A DNA stretch of 64,000 nt from M0108 sp963841065 (GTDB lineage: Bacteria; Pseudomonadota; Gammaproteobacteria; Chromatiales; Chromatiaceae). The notes under the pieces were generated by a model. The model was not told where the DNA came from and searched no databases. It was given only the letters and a program-made list of their open reading frames with translations. The stretch is taken from the NCBI GenBank assembly GCA_963841065.1, contig CAWJBI010000035.1, forward strand, positions 128,705 through 192,704. Direction: 5' to 3'. Of the stretch, positions 36,031 through 44,340 are shown one piece after another. Position 1 is the stretch's first letter; each line of letters starts with the position of its first letter. The position numbers and the translations under genes are program-made.

Positions 36031-36059
36031 TTGACAATATTAGCGATTACTAATATATT
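36031..36059 (+). promoter_or_regulatory. Sigma-70-type promoter of the sulfur globule protein gene
   Basis: TTGACA at 36031-36036 is a perfect -35 box, and TATATT at 36054-36059 follows after exactly 17 bases. The predicted start of transcription near 36066 leaves an untranslated leader of about 63 bases ending in the ribosome site GGAGA. It is the best-scoring promoter seen in the window and fits a strongly expressed structural protein. Confidence 0.7.
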
Positions 36060-36128
36060 GTCTTCCCAGGACGGCGCGTTAAGACGCCTTCCCTTGCTGC
36101 AACCCAGATCCCACTTCGGAGAATAAAG

Positions 36129-36464
36129 ATGAAAAAACTTGCAACCGCCGCCGCTATCGCCGCCCTGCTGGGCGTTTCCGCCTCCGCCGCCGCCTTCTGG
36201 GGTGGTGGTCCGGGCTACGGCAACAACAACATGATGAACGACATGTTTGGCGATGGAAGCGGCTACGGCGACTTCAGCATGAACATGAGCGGTGGCGGCC
36301 GCGGTTATGGCCGTGGTTACAATCGTTATTATGACAACTATGGCTACGGATACGGCCCCTACGGCTATGGCGCCCCCTACGGATATGCCCCTTACGGCGC
36401 TCCTTACGGTGCCCCCTATGCCCCGCCCGCTCCCCCGGTTGCTCCTGCCGCCCCCTCCAAGTAA
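36129..36464 (+). CDS. Sulfur globule protein (CV1/CV3-like)
   Basis: A 111-residue secreted protein. The Sec signal peptide is about residues 1-22 (KKLATAAAIAALLGVSASAA, cut before FWGG). The mature part is almost only Gly, Tyr, Asn, Ala and Pro, with repeats such as YGYGPYGYGAPYGYAPYGAP, and contains no Cys. This composition is that of the envelope proteins coating periplasmic sulfur globules in Allochromatium and relatives. It probably polymerises into the monolayer around stored sulfur. Strong promoter upstream, GGAGA six bases before the ATG, and a 15-bp hairpin downstream indicate a highly expressed single gene. Which Sgp paralogue it is cannot be decided here. Confidence 0.85.
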   Translation: MKKLATAAAIAALLGVSASAAAFWGGGPGYGNNNMMNDMFGDGSGYGDFSMNMSGGGRGYGRGYNRYYDNYGYGYGPYGYGAPYGYAPYGAPYGAPYAPPAPPVAPAAPSK

Positions 36465-36559
36465 GCCAGGCCAGCGCCGTTTGAACCAGGAATGAGATAA
36501 CGGCTTTCGTCGGCACAGGGAGGTGCCGAGCCACCCGGGCCCCGCCGGGGTTAGTTTTG

Positions 36560-36593
36560 AACAAGGTCCGCGCCATCCGGCGCGGACCTTGTT
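36560..36593 (+). terminator. Strong hairpin after the sulfur globule protein gene
   Basis: A perfect 15-bp stem (AACAAGGTCCGCGCC and its complement) closes a four-base ATCC loop, 96 bases after the stop codon. The tail is TTGTTGTG-like rather than a clean T-run, so it may act as terminator or as an mRNA-stabilising 3' end. Confidence 0.7.
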
Positions 36594-36781
36594 GTGTCGG
36601 ATGGAATAAAACTGGCGCTTCTTCCCCATTCTCTTCCCAGTTAATCAATCTCAACCTGGGGCTTTCGTCCCACTGTCCCCGTCCTAGCCAGAAAGCTGAA
36701 CTGGCGAGGCTCTAGCCCAAACCCTCACCTGCCAAGTGCTTGGAAGGCAGGAACGTAAATATACAAGCAAATACCGATATA

Positions 36782-36795
36782 TTGATCTAAGTCAA
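36782..36795. promoter_or_regulatory. FNR/Anr-like box upstream of the aa3 oxidase cluster
   Basis: TTGAT-CTAA-GTCAA matches the FNR/Anr consensus TTGAT-N4-ATCAA in nine of ten defined positions and lies 257 bases before coxB in an AT-rich stretch. Regulation of the oxidase by an oxygen-sensing CRP/FNR protein is plausible; the distance to any clear -10 element is not decisive. Confidence 0.45.
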
Positions 36796-37052
36796 ATTAA
36801 TTTGCACTTTCGAGTGATTTTTCGCATTCTAATGACAGTTGTTTTTTCGCCTCGATCCCTAGGTCCCGTCCCGCGGCGTGGGCTTGGTCGAGGTCGTGAT
36901 CCGCTTGATCGAGCCGAACGCGTAGATCTTGCAGCATGACTCAAGGGGTGGTTGGGCCTGCAAAGCGCCAATCGTGAAGACCGAGAAATCGAGGCTCTGA
37001 ACCCAGACCTCGCCTCGCAAGTACAACAATTACTACGAGAGGGGATTTGGCA

Positions 37053-38213
37053 GTGAATTTAAAGCGCATCGGGGCCACAACCGCCTCGCTATCCTTCGCC
37101 TGCTGGACAGGTCACGCGGCGGCCGAGTTGGGATTCAACTTCCCCAAGCCCGCCGCCGGCGTGGCCCAGGAGATCTATGACATCCATATGATGACCACGA
37201 CCATTGCCGCGGTCCTGCTGGTCGTTATCTTTGGATTCGTGATTTATTCCCTGATCTATCACCGCAAGAGCCGAGGCTATGCGGCCGATCAGCATTTCCA
37301 CGAGTCATGGTTCGGGCGCTGGTCCTGGGTGATCGTCCCCGTCCTGGTGCTGGGCGTGGACCTGACTATTGCCAATTCCGCCCATAAGACCCTGGTAAAG
37401 GTTTGGGAAATCCCCAAGGGTGAAGACCTCATGGAGGTCAAGGTGGTGGGCCATCAGTGGTGGTGGGAGTTCGAATATCTGGATCACTCCGTGGATGTGG
37501 AGGGTCAGCCCAAGCATGTCCGCATCGAGAGCCGCTACCTCCCGCAGGACAAGGCCGGTGATAACTACCTGCGTGCGGTGGACAACCCGCTGGTCCTGCC
37601 GGTGGGCACCAAGATCCGCTTCCTGCACACATCGGCCGACGTTAACCATGCCTTCTGGGTGCCAGAGCTGGCGGTAAAAAAGGATGCCATCCCCGGCTAC
37701 GTCACGGAGACCTGGGTTGATTTGAACCGCGAAGGCACCTTCCGCGGCCAGTGCGCCGAACTGTGCGGAACCTGGCACTCGCGCATGCCTATCGTCGTGG
37801 AGTCCGTGTCCAAGGAAAAGTTTGACGACTGGATGGCCAAGCAAAAGCTAGTAATGCTTGCCTCCGCCGCCGAGGCGAATGTGGACAAGACCTGGGCCAA
37901 GGCCGACCTGATGGAGAAGGGCAAGGACCTTTACAACAGCAAGTGCAGCGCCTGTCATCAAATCAACGGTCAGGGGCTGGCTCCGGCCTTCCCGGCCCTG
38001 GCGGGTAGCAAGATCGCCACCGGCCCCATCGGTGGCCACCTGGATATCGTTCTGAACGGAAAGGCAGGTACCGCCATGGTACCCTGGAATACCCTGAACG
38101 ACCTGGAACTGGCCGCCATCATCACCTACGAGCGCAACGCCTGGGGCAATGAAACCGGCGACCTGGTTCAGCCTCGCGACGTGCGTGCCGGCCGCTCCCT
38201 GGCAGTCAAGTAG
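37053..38213 (+). CDS. coxB: Cytochrome c oxidase subunit II with fused cytochrome c domain
   Basis: A 386-residue protein: signal/TM start, two TM helices (about 55-77 and 95-113), a periplasmic CuA domain with CAELCGTWHSRM (the Cys-x3-Cys-x3-His-x2-Met ligands), and a C-terminal cytochrome c domain with CSACH near 297-301. It accepts electrons from soluble cytochrome c and passes them to subunit I; the fused haem makes this a caa3-type enzyme. GTG 37053 is taken as start because GAGGGG lies eight bases upstream; TTG 37047 is too close to it. First gene of the oxidase cluster. Confidence 0.95.
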   Translation: MNLKRIGATTASLSFACWTGHAAAELGFNFPKPAAGVAQEIYDIHMMTTTIAAVLLVVIFGFVIYSLIYHRKSRGYAADQHFHESWFGRWSWVIVPVLVLGVDLTIANSAHKTLVKVWEIPKGEDLMEVKVVGHQWWWEFEYLDHSVDVEGQPKHVRIESRYLPQDKAGDNYLRAVDNPLVLPVGTKIRFLHTSADVNHAFWVPELAVKKDAIPGYVTETWVDLNREGTFRGQCAELCGTWHSRMPIVVESVSKEKFDDWMAKQKLVMLASAAEANVDKTWAKADLMEKGKDLYNSKCSACHQINGQGLAPAFPALAGSKIATGPIGGHLDIVLNGKAGTAMVPWNTLNDLELAAIITYERNAWGNETGDLVQPRDVRAGRSLAVK

Positions 38214-38322
38214 GCTAATGCAAGCCGTTCCCCATCCGCACAAGGACGCCACGCCACGCTGCCCAATCCAGATGGGTGCGTCGGCGGGCGGACGCACTCT
38301 TTCTCCCACGAGGTAGACCGCC

Positions 38323-39918
38323 ATGACCGCCATCACATTGGATCACGAGCACGAGCAGCATGGCCCCCCACACGGGTTGCGGCGCTGGCTGTTCTCCACG
38401 AATCATAAAGACATAGGGACCATGTATCTGATTTTCGCCCTGATCATGCTCTTCATGGGCGGGGCGAGCGCCATGCTGATCCGCATGGAGCTGTTCATGC
38501 CCGGGCTGCAACTCCTGGAGCCGGACCTCTACAACAATCTGGTCACCAACCACGCCCTGCTCATGATCTTCGGCGCCGTGATGCCGGCCGCCGCGGGCAT
38601 GGCCAACTGGATGATCCCGCTCATGATCGGGGCTCCGGACATGGCCCTGCCGCGCATGAACAACCTGAGCTTCTGGATCCTGCCGGCGGCCGGGACCATG
38701 CTGGTCCTGTCCTTCGTGGTGCCCTTCTTCCCCGGCGGCGGGACTCAGATCAATACCGGCTGGACCCTCTATCCGCCGTTGTCGATCCAGGTCGGCATGT
38801 CCATGGACTTTCTGATCTTCGCCATCCACCTGCTGGGCATCTCCTCGGTGCTGGCCTCCATCAATATCATCGTCACCATCTTCAACATGCGTGCCCCGGG
38901 CATGAAGCTGATGCAGATGCCCATCTTCGTCTGGACCTGGCTGGTGACCGCCTTCCTGCTGATCCTGGTGGTGCCTGTTCTGGCGGGCGGTGTCACCATG
39001 CTGCTGTTCGATCGCCACTTCGGCACCAGCTTCTTCAATGCCGCCGGGGGCGGTGATCCGGTCCTGTTCCAACATCTCTTCTGGTTCTTCGGCCATCCCG
39101 AGGTCTATATCCTGATCCTGCCTTCCTTTGGCATTCTGGCCGCCATAGTCCCGACCTTCTCTCGCAAGCCTCTGTTTGGCTACAATTCCCTGGTGGGTGG
39201 CATGATCGCCATCATGGTCATCGGCATGGTGGTTTGGGCTCACCATCAGTACACCATCGGCATGTCACTGGGGGCGGTGAGCTATTTCATGATTGGCACC
39301 ATCATCATCTCCATCCCAGTTGGGCTCATGGTCTTCAACTACATGGCCACCATGTGGAAGGGATCCATGACCTTCGAGACGCCCATGCTCTTTGCCGTGG
39401 CTATTCTGCTGATGTTCTCCTTCGGTGGCCTGACCGGCATCATGCTGGCGGTGGTCCCGGCGGATATGCAATATCACGACTCGATGTTTGTCGTCGCCCA
39501 CTTCCATTATGTGCTGCTGCCGGGGGCCGTCTTCGGGCTGTTCGCCGGGGTCTTCTATTGGCTGCCCAAGTGGACCGGCCACATGTACAACGAGCGACTG
39601 GCCAAGATCTTCTTCTGGACGAATGTCATTAGCTTTAACGCCACCTTCTTCCCACAGCACTTCATTGGTCTGGCGGGGATGCCCCGACGCATCATCGATT
39701 ACAATGTGATGTTTACCGAATTCAATGTCATTTCCAGCCTTGCGGCCTTCGTCTTCGGCCTAAGCCACCTGTTGCTGCTGTACATCATCATTGACACGGT
39801 GCGCCGCGGAAAGCAGGCCAAGGACCGGGTATGGGAGGGTGCCCTGGGCCTGGAGTGGGAGCTGCCATCGCCGCCGCCCTTCCATAGCTGGACCACGGCT
39901 CCGGTCCTGGCCAGATAA
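38323..39918 (+). CDS. coxA: Cytochrome c oxidase subunit I (aa3 type)
   Basis: A 531-residue, 12-helix catalytic subunit. The ligands are visible: low-spin haem His in LLTN-type helix II (NNLVTNHALLMIFGAVMPA), CuB His plus cross-linked Tyr in WFFGHPEVYILIL, the His pair in VVWAHHQYTIGM, and the haem pair in VVAHFHYVLLPGAVFG. It reduces oxygen to water and pumps protons. HPEVY identifies an A-type oxidase. It lies 109 bases after coxB in the same direction; the gap contains no gene. Confidence 0.98.
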   Translation: MTAITLDHEHEQHGPPHGLRRWLFSTNHKDIGTMYLIFALIMLFMGGASAMLIRMELFMPGLQLLEPDLYNNLVTNHALLMIFGAVMPAAAGMANWMIPLMIGAPDMALPRMNNLSFWILPAAGTMLVLSFVVPFFPGGGTQINTGWTLYPPLSIQVGMSMDFLIFAIHLLGISSVLASINIIVTIFNMRAPGMKLMQMPIFVWTWLVTAFLLILVVPVLAGGVTMLLFDRHFGTSFFNAAGGGDPVLFQHLFWFFGHPEVYILILPSFGILAAIVPTFSRKPLFGYNSLVGGMIAIMVIGMVVWAHHQYTIGMSLGAVSYFMIGTIIISIPVGLMVFNYMATMWKGSMTFETPMLFAVAILLMFSFGGLTGIMLAVVPADMQYHDSMFVVAHFHYVLLPGAVFGLFAGVFYWLPKWTGHMYNERLAKIFFWTNVISFNATFFPQHFIGLAGMPRRIIDYNVMFTEFNVISSLAAFVFGLSHLLLLYIIIDTVRRGKQAKDRVWEGALGLEWELPSPPPFHSWTTAPVLAR

Positions 39919-40008
39919 CCGCGAAGCCTGGGGTGGCTGGCCAGGAGAGCCGCATGAATCCCGGCCAAGCCATCCGACTGTAACCTGAACGAGATCATCG
40001 ACATCCAG

Positions 40009-40164
40009 ATGACTAACGACATGACTACCGAGACGAGGCCCGAACTGCGGCGCCGCAATGTCCGTACCGCCTGGTTGCTGGCGGCTTTTGCCTGCTTCAT
40101 GTTCCTGAGTTCCGTTCCCTTCTGGAAAGGCCTGGCCAACATGATCGCGGCCAGTGGACTATGA
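40009..40164 (+). CDS. 51-residue single-TM protein of the oxidase cluster
   Basis: A short frame, ATG 40009 to TGA 40164, encodes MTNDMTTETRPELRRRNVRT followed by one TM helix (AWLLAAFACFMFLSSVPFW) and a short tail. It overlaps the cox11 start by ATGA, so it is translationally coupled. Small single-helix proteins occur at exactly this place between coxA and cox11 in other proteobacteria and are annotated as oxidase small subunits or assembly factors. Function here is inferred from position only. Confidence 0.75.
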   Translation: MTNDMTTETRPELRRRNVRTAWLLAAFACFMFLSSVPFWKGLANMIAASGL

Positions 40165-40733
40165 GCGGGGCCGCCGACCTCGGGCAGAGGAAACGGCGGA
40201 CTTTGTGGTGGCTCACGATGCTCGCCGTTGGCATGTTCGGCTTCGGCTTCGCCATGGTCCCGCTCTACGGGCTGCTGTGCGGTGTCACGGGTATGCAGTC
40301 GGTTGACGGCATGAGCGATCTCGGCAGGCGGGTGGCAACGGCGGGGGAGGGGGCTGGTGCCGAGGGGCGGTGGGTTACGGTCAAATTCGATACGACCATG
40401 CACCCGGAATTGCCTTGGAGCATCAATCCGATGGAGGGCAAGGTCCGGGTGCGACTCGGGGAGTCGCGGGTGGTGAACTTCGTGGCGGAGAACCACTCCG
40501 CCCAGTCGATCACCGGTCAGGCGATACCGAGCATTGCACCCTGGCAGGCCAACGGCTTCTTCTCCAAGTTGGAATGCTTCTGTTTTAGCCAGCAGACCCT
40601 GGCCGGCAATGAGCGCAAGGAGATGCCGGTGCGTTTCGTGGTCTCGCCGGACCTGCCTCCGGAGATCGATTCCCTGACGCTCTCCTATAACGTCATGCGG
40701 TTTCAGGGTGGGCCCCTAGCGGCAGCCCAATAG
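40161..40733 (+). CDS. ctaG: Cytochrome c oxidase assembly protein CtaG/Cox11
   Basis: A 190-residue protein with one N-terminal TM helix (about 16-36) and a periplasmic immunoglobulin-like domain. The copper-binding motif is CFCFSQQTL near 142-150, preceded by FFSKLE. Cox11 delivers copper to the CuB site of subunit I. It starts inside the stop codon of the 51-residue gene and is followed by coxC after 87 bases. Length is normal for bacterial members. Confidence 0.95.
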   Translation: MSGAADLGQRKRRTLWWLTMLAVGMFGFGFAMVPLYGLLCGVTGMQSVDGMSDLGRRVATAGEGAGAEGRWVTVKFDTTMHPELPWSINPMEGKVRVRLGESRVVNFVAENHSAQSITGQAIPSIAPWQANGFFSKLECFCFSQQTLAGNERKEMPVRFVVSPDLPPEIDSLTLSYNVMRFQGGPLAAAQ

Positions 40734-40820
40734 CCGGGGCATCGCCGGCACCCGAGCGGTCCTGGCGCCAGTTGGCGCCGTGGGCCATCATCGACATCAA
40801 GAAAAACGAGGAGTGCGAGG

Positions 40821-41696
40821 ATGAGCGGTTCTATCCACGGGCAAAAAGACTATTTCATCCCGGATTCCAGCCCCTGGCCGATTACGGCCATGCTCGCGGT
40901 GTTCCTGATGCTGTCCGGGACAGCCCTGAGCATCAATCGCGTGGGCTTCGGTACCTGGATGCTGGTTGCGGGCTTCGTCCTGTTGGCCTTCATGTTCTAC
41001 GGTTGGTTCGGCGATGTCATCCGCGAGAGCATGGCGGACCGTTACAATGCCCAAGTGGACCGCTCCTTTCGCCAGGGGATGTTCTGGTTCATCGCCTCCG
41101 AGGTTTTCTTCTTCCTGAGCTTCTTCGGGGCCCTTTGGTACATCCGCAATGTTGCCATGCTCTGGCTGGGGGGCGAGGGCTATCTGGGCGAGTCCCACGC
41201 CCTGTTGTGGAGCCAATTCAGCGCGGTCTGGCCCTCGGCGGGTCCCGAGCAGCTCGGCGGGGAGTTCAAGCCGATGGGCCCCTGGGGCATCCCGGCCATC
41301 AATACCCTGCTGCTACTGACCTCCGGGGCCACCATAACCTGGGCCCATTGGGGCCTGAAGGAGCACAACAACACCACCCTGGTGCGCGGCCTGGGCCTGA
41401 CCATAGGTCTGGGTTTTCTCTTTGTCCTGCTTCAGGCCTATGAGTATTACCACGCCTACCATGCTCTGAACCTGACTCTGGGTTCCGGGGCCTATGGCTC
41501 GACCTTCTATATGCTCACCGGCTTCCACGGCTTCCACGTGACCATGGGTGCGGTGATGCTCACCGTGATCCTGGTCCGGGCCATGAAGGGGCACTTTACC
41601 CCCCACAACCACTTTGCCTTCGAGGCGGTAGCCTGGTATTGGCACTTTGTGGACGTGGTCTGGCTGGGGCTCTTCATTTTTGTGTATTGGCTTTAA
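40821..41696 (+). CDS. coxC: Cytochrome c oxidase subunit III
   Basis: A 291-residue, seven-helix protein with the subunit III hallmarks RQGMFWFIASEVFFFLSFFG, ITWAHWGLKEHN, QAYEYYHAYHAL, TGFHGFHVTMGAVML and the terminal FEAVAWYWHFVDVVWLGLFI. It stabilises the oxidase and the proton entry site of subunit I. GAGG seven bases upstream of ATG 40821. A hairpin follows the stop before a convergent small gene. Confidence 0.97.
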   Translation: MSGSIHGQKDYFIPDSSPWPITAMLAVFLMLSGTALSINRVGFGTWMLVAGFVLLAFMFYGWFGDVIRESMADRYNAQVDRSFRQGMFWFIASEVFFFLSFFGALWYIRNVAMLWLGGEGYLGESHALLWSQFSAVWPSAGPEQLGGEFKPMGPWGIPAINTLLLLTSGATITWAHWGLKEHNNTTLVRGLGLTIGLGFLFVLLQAYEYYHAYHALNLTLGSGAYGSTFYMLTGFHGFHVTMGAVMLTVILVRAMKGHFTPHNHFAFEAVAWYWHFVDVVWLGLFIFVYWL

Positions 41697-41706
41697 TCGG
41701 GGATGG

Positions 41707-41735
41707 GGTTCGCCGGAACTTGTTCCCGGCGAACC
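41707..41735. terminator. Hairpin between coxC and a convergent gene
   Basis: GGTTCGCCGG and CCGGCGAACC form a perfect 10-bp stem around a nine-base loop, starting 11 bases after the coxC stop and ending 14 bases before the stop of the minus-strand gene. No T-tract is present on either side, but the position between converging genes supports bidirectional termination. Confidence 0.6.
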
Positions 41736-41748
41736 ATGTGGATTGGCC

Positions 41749-41964
41749 TTAGACCCCGTGGGGCTGAAGCAGACCAGTGAAATGGCCGAGCATCAGGAGC
41801 CCGAACAGGGTTAGCGAAAGAACGATACGCACCGTCAAGGCGCGTACCACCCGAGTCTTGTCCTCCTCGCCATCGTCCTTGGCAAGGTAATACATGCCCT
41901 GGCCCAATGAGAAGACAATGAAGACCAGGACCAGCAGTACTGGTATCTTGAAGATGAGTTCCAT
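41749..41964 (-). CDS. Small two-helix membrane protein (DUF2909 type)
   Basis: A 71-residue protein with two TM helices (about 7-27 and 46-66) joined by a charged loop (AKDDGEEDKTRVVRALTVRI). This is the DUF2909 'twin transmembrane' pattern, which sits in antisense between coxC and the SURF1 gene in many gammaproteobacteria. A link with oxidase assembly is suggested by that conserved position but not shown. Divergent from the SURF1 gene with an 87-base gap that must hold both promoters. Confidence 0.8.
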   Translation of the reverse strand: MELIFKIPVLLVLVFIVFSLGQGMYYLAKDDGEEDKTRVVRALTVRIVLSLTLFGLLMLGHFTGLLQPHGV

Positions 41965-42051
41965 GACGACTCCCCCTTATGTTGTTGGTGGTTGCTAATG
42001 TCCGCGGCCGTCGTAACGCCAGCGCGACATTCGCATGAATATAGCATCCCT

Positions 42052-42789
42052 ATGCGTTTTGACGAATCCGTGTTTCATCCCCGCTGGCTACCAACCCTGG
42101 TCCTTGGGCTGGCATTTGCCAGCTTCGTCGCCCTTGGGTTCTGGCAGATCGAACGGGCGGCGGAGAAGCGGGAACAGGCTAACGATCTGGCAACCGGGGG
42201 AGAACTGCCGGCCTTCGTCCTCGGCGCCGAACCTGTTGAGCCGGAGGCCTTGCGCTATCGGCTCCTGAGCGCCACCGGGACCTACGAGGCCGAGGGACAG
42301 ATCCTGCTGGAGGCCCGCCGACACGCCGGCAAGACGGGCTTTCACGTCGTCACGCCCCTGCGCATCAGCGGCGGCGAGACGCGGGTCCTGGTCAACCGGG
42401 GCTGGATTCCGGCCGACGCCCAGGGCCAGGCCACGCCAGCACCGGTCCCACCGGGCGAGGTCCGGGTGACGGGCCAGACCCACATCCCAGCCGCGCCGGC
42501 CCTGATCCTGCACGCCGGCTCCGATGCGGCGACGGGCTGGGGAGGGCGCTGGCCCTACCTGACAGTGGACCTCTATCGGGCGACGGTCGCCTATCCGCTC
42601 CAGCCGGTGGTCATGCTCCTGGATCCGGCCGAGGCAGGGGGCTTTGTCCGTGATTGGCCTCGGGAACTGCCGAAGGAGGGGATGCACCTGGGCTATGCGA
42701 TCCAGTGGTTCGCCTTCGCGGTCATTGTCCTGGTCATCTGGCTGCGTCTCAGCCTGGCAAAAGGCGGTAGGCAGGGGGTGTCCCCATGA
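42052..42789 (+). CDS. SURF1-family oxidase assembly protein
   Basis: A 245-residue protein with two TM helices at the extremes (about 10-30 and 220-240) and a central periplasmic domain, the SURF1 layout. Recognisable segments are GFWQIERAAEKREQ, GQILLEARRHAGKTGFHVVT, RVLVNRGWIP and the final GYAIQWFAFAVIVLVIWLR. SURF1 proteins help insert haem a into subunit I. ATG 42052 gives the standard MRFDESVFHPRWLPTLVLG opening; upstream in-frame codons are unlikely. The 3' end overlaps the next gene by ATGA. Confidence 0.9.
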   Translation: MRFDESVFHPRWLPTLVLGLAFASFVALGFWQIERAAEKREQANDLATGGELPAFVLGAEPVEPEALRYRLLSATGTYEAEGQILLEARRHAGKTGFHVVTPLRISGGETRVLVNRGWIPADAQGQATPAPVPPGEVRVTGQTHIPAAPALILHAGSDAATGWGGRWPYLTVDLYRATVAYPLQPVVMLLDPAEAGGFVRDWPRELPKEGMHLGYAIQWFAFAVIVLVIWLRLSLAKGGRQGVSP

Positions 42790-43448
42790 GCTTGGCGGAG
42801 GATGCCGCGCCGGGACGCGGCGAGGGAAGCTACCCGAAGCGGCGCCTGAAGCCCTTGTTGGTGATGATTGCCGTCTTCGCGGCGCCCTCGCTGGGGGCCT
42901 GGTTCCTGTACTTCAACCCGGAATACCTGCCCAGCGGGCACGCCAACCTGGGCCAGCTCATCTCCCCGGTGGTGCCCATCCCCGCCAGTATGGAGCTGAT
43001 TACCCCCGAGGGGGCCCCCTTGGAGCGGGACGCCCTGATGGGCAAATGGACCCTGGTTTTCCTGACCGGTCGGGACTGCGCCGCTCCGTGCCAGTCACGA
43101 ATCAGGGATCTACGGCAGATCCGTCTCGCCCTCGGGGAGGGGAGTCTGAGCACGGAGCGTCTCCTGATCATGGTGGACCCGGATGGGCAGGGGAGGGACG
43201 CCGAACTGGCGCGGGAATTTCGAGGCATGCGGGTGGCGCGGACGGATGCGGTGGGCGGGAAGGATTTGCTGGACCTCTTGGGTCAGGGTGACTCCGCCCT
43301 CGGCCGAATTTATATCCTTGATCCCATGGGCAATCTGATGATGCGTTATGCCCCGGATGCCCCGGCGAAAGATACCCTTAAAGACATGGGGCGCCTCATC
43401 AAGGCCTCCCGAAACTGGATAAAAGGTGCAGGCTATGGCCACAAGTGA
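42786..43448 (+). CDS. Thioredoxin-fold oxidase-associated membrane protein (SCO-like)
   Basis: A 220-residue protein with one N-terminal TM helix (LLVMIAVFAAPSLGAWFLYF) and a thioredoxin/SCO-like domain. The position of the SCO CxxxC is held by GRDCAAPCQSRIRDL (C-A-A-P-C), and IYILDPMGNLMMRY corresponds to the later beta strand. It lacks the obvious downstream SCO histidine context, so copper delivery is uncertain; disulfide handling is the alternative. It is coupled to the SURF1 gene by a 4-base overlap and to ctaB by a 14-base overlap. Confidence 0.75.
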   Translation: MSLAEDAAPGRGEGSYPKRRLKPLLVMIAVFAAPSLGAWFLYFNPEYLPSGHANLGQLISPVVPIPASMELITPEGAPLERDALMGKWTLVFLTGRDCAAPCQSRIRDLRQIRLALGEGSLSTERLLIMVDPDGQGRDAELAREFRGMRVARTDAVGGKDLLDLLGQGDSALGRIYILDPMGNLMMRYAPDAPAKDTLKDMGRLIKASRNWIKGAGYGHK

Positions 43449-44340
43449 GATCACCCTGACCAAGTCCCAGGAACTGGCCTGGAGACGCTACTACGACCTG
43501 ACCAAGCCCAAGGTGGTGGCACTCATCCTGTTCACCGCCTTGGTGGGGATGCTCCTCTCCACCCCTGGGATGGTCCCGGTGCAGCCCCTGGTCTTCGGAC
43601 TGCTTGGCATCGGGCTGGCCTCGGCCGCCGGCGCGGCCCTGAACCACGTGGTCGATCAGCGTATCGACGGCATCATGGAGCGTACCCGCAACCGGCCACT
43701 GCCCAGCGGCGACCTCGACGCCCCCCACGCCTTGGGCTTTGCCCTGGCGCTGGTCGCCTTGTCCATGCTGATCCTGACGACCCTGGTCAATGCCCTGACC
43801 GCCGCCTTGACCTTTGCCGCCTTCATCGGTTACGCCGTCATCTATACGAGCTATCTCAAGCGGGCCACGCCCCAGAATATCGTCTGGGGTGGCATCGCGG
43901 GGGCGGCCCCGCCCCTGCTCGGTTGGACAGCCGTCACCGGGGAGGTGAGCGGCTTTGGCTTACTGCTCGTCATGATCATCTTCCTCTGGACCCCCCCGCA
44001 TTTCTGGGCCCTGGCCATCAAACGCCGCGCCGAGTATGCCAAGGCGGGCATCCCCATGCTCCCCGTGACCCACGGTGTGGAATTCACCAAGCAGCAAATC
44101 CTGATCTACACCTTGATGCTCTTGATCGTCTCGCTCATGCCTTTTCTAGGGCATATGGCGGGGCTGTTATATTTGGGTGGGGCCCTGGTTCTGGGTACGC
44201 GCTTCGTCTATTTCGCCCTGCGTCTCTGGATCAGCGAAGGCGATAGCATGGCGATGCCCACCTTCCTCTATTCCATCCGGTACCTGATGTGGCTTTTCGG
44301 GGTGCTGCTGGTGGATCATTATGTGATGGCGCTGATTTAG
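43435..44340 (+). CDS. ctaB: Protohaem IX farnesyltransferase (haem O synthase)
   Basis: A 301-residue, nine-helix UbiA-type prenyltransferase. The aspartate-rich substrate site is NHVVDQRIDGIMERTRNRPL, and the family motifs YYDLTKPKVV and WTPPHFWALAIKRRAEYAKA are intact. It farnesylates haem b to haem O, the precursor of haem A used by the aa3 oxidase; ctaA, which does the next step, lies beyond an antisense gene. ATG 43435 has AAAGG at eight bases; GTG 43426 is the alternative. Its stop overlaps the convergent gene's stop by four bases. Confidence 0.95.
   Translation: MATSEITLTKSQELAWRRYYDLTKPKVVALILFTALVGMLLSTPGMVPVQPLVFGLLGIGLASAAGAALNHVVDQRIDGIMERTRNRPLPSGDLDAPHALGFALALVALSMLILTTLVNALTAALTFAAFIGYAVIYTSYLKRATPQNIVWGGIAGAAPPLLGWTAVTGEVSGFGLLLVMIIFLWTPPHFWALAIKRRAEYAKAGIPMLPVTHGVEFTKQQILIYTLMLLIVSLMPFLGHMAGLLYLGGALVLGTRFVYFALRLWISEGDSMAMPTFLYSIRYLMWLFGVLLVDHYVMALI

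Larger units (their letters stand above)
36465..37052. other. 588-bp intergenic region between sulfur globule gene and coxB
   Basis: The first 130 bases hold the sulfur globule gene's hairpin. From 36745 to 36850 the sequence is AT-rich and includes a FNR/Anr-like box, TTGCAC at 36802-36807 and TCTAAT at 36828-36833 (20 bases apart, too wide for an ideal promoter). A 67-codon open frame at 36736-36939 has no coding character. The long leader to coxB suggests complex regulation. Confidence 0.5.

Noticed and set aside
36736..36939. 67-codon frame before coxB
   Set aside because: AT-rich start, no ribosome site, no recognisable protein; it lies over the putative promoter and FNR box.
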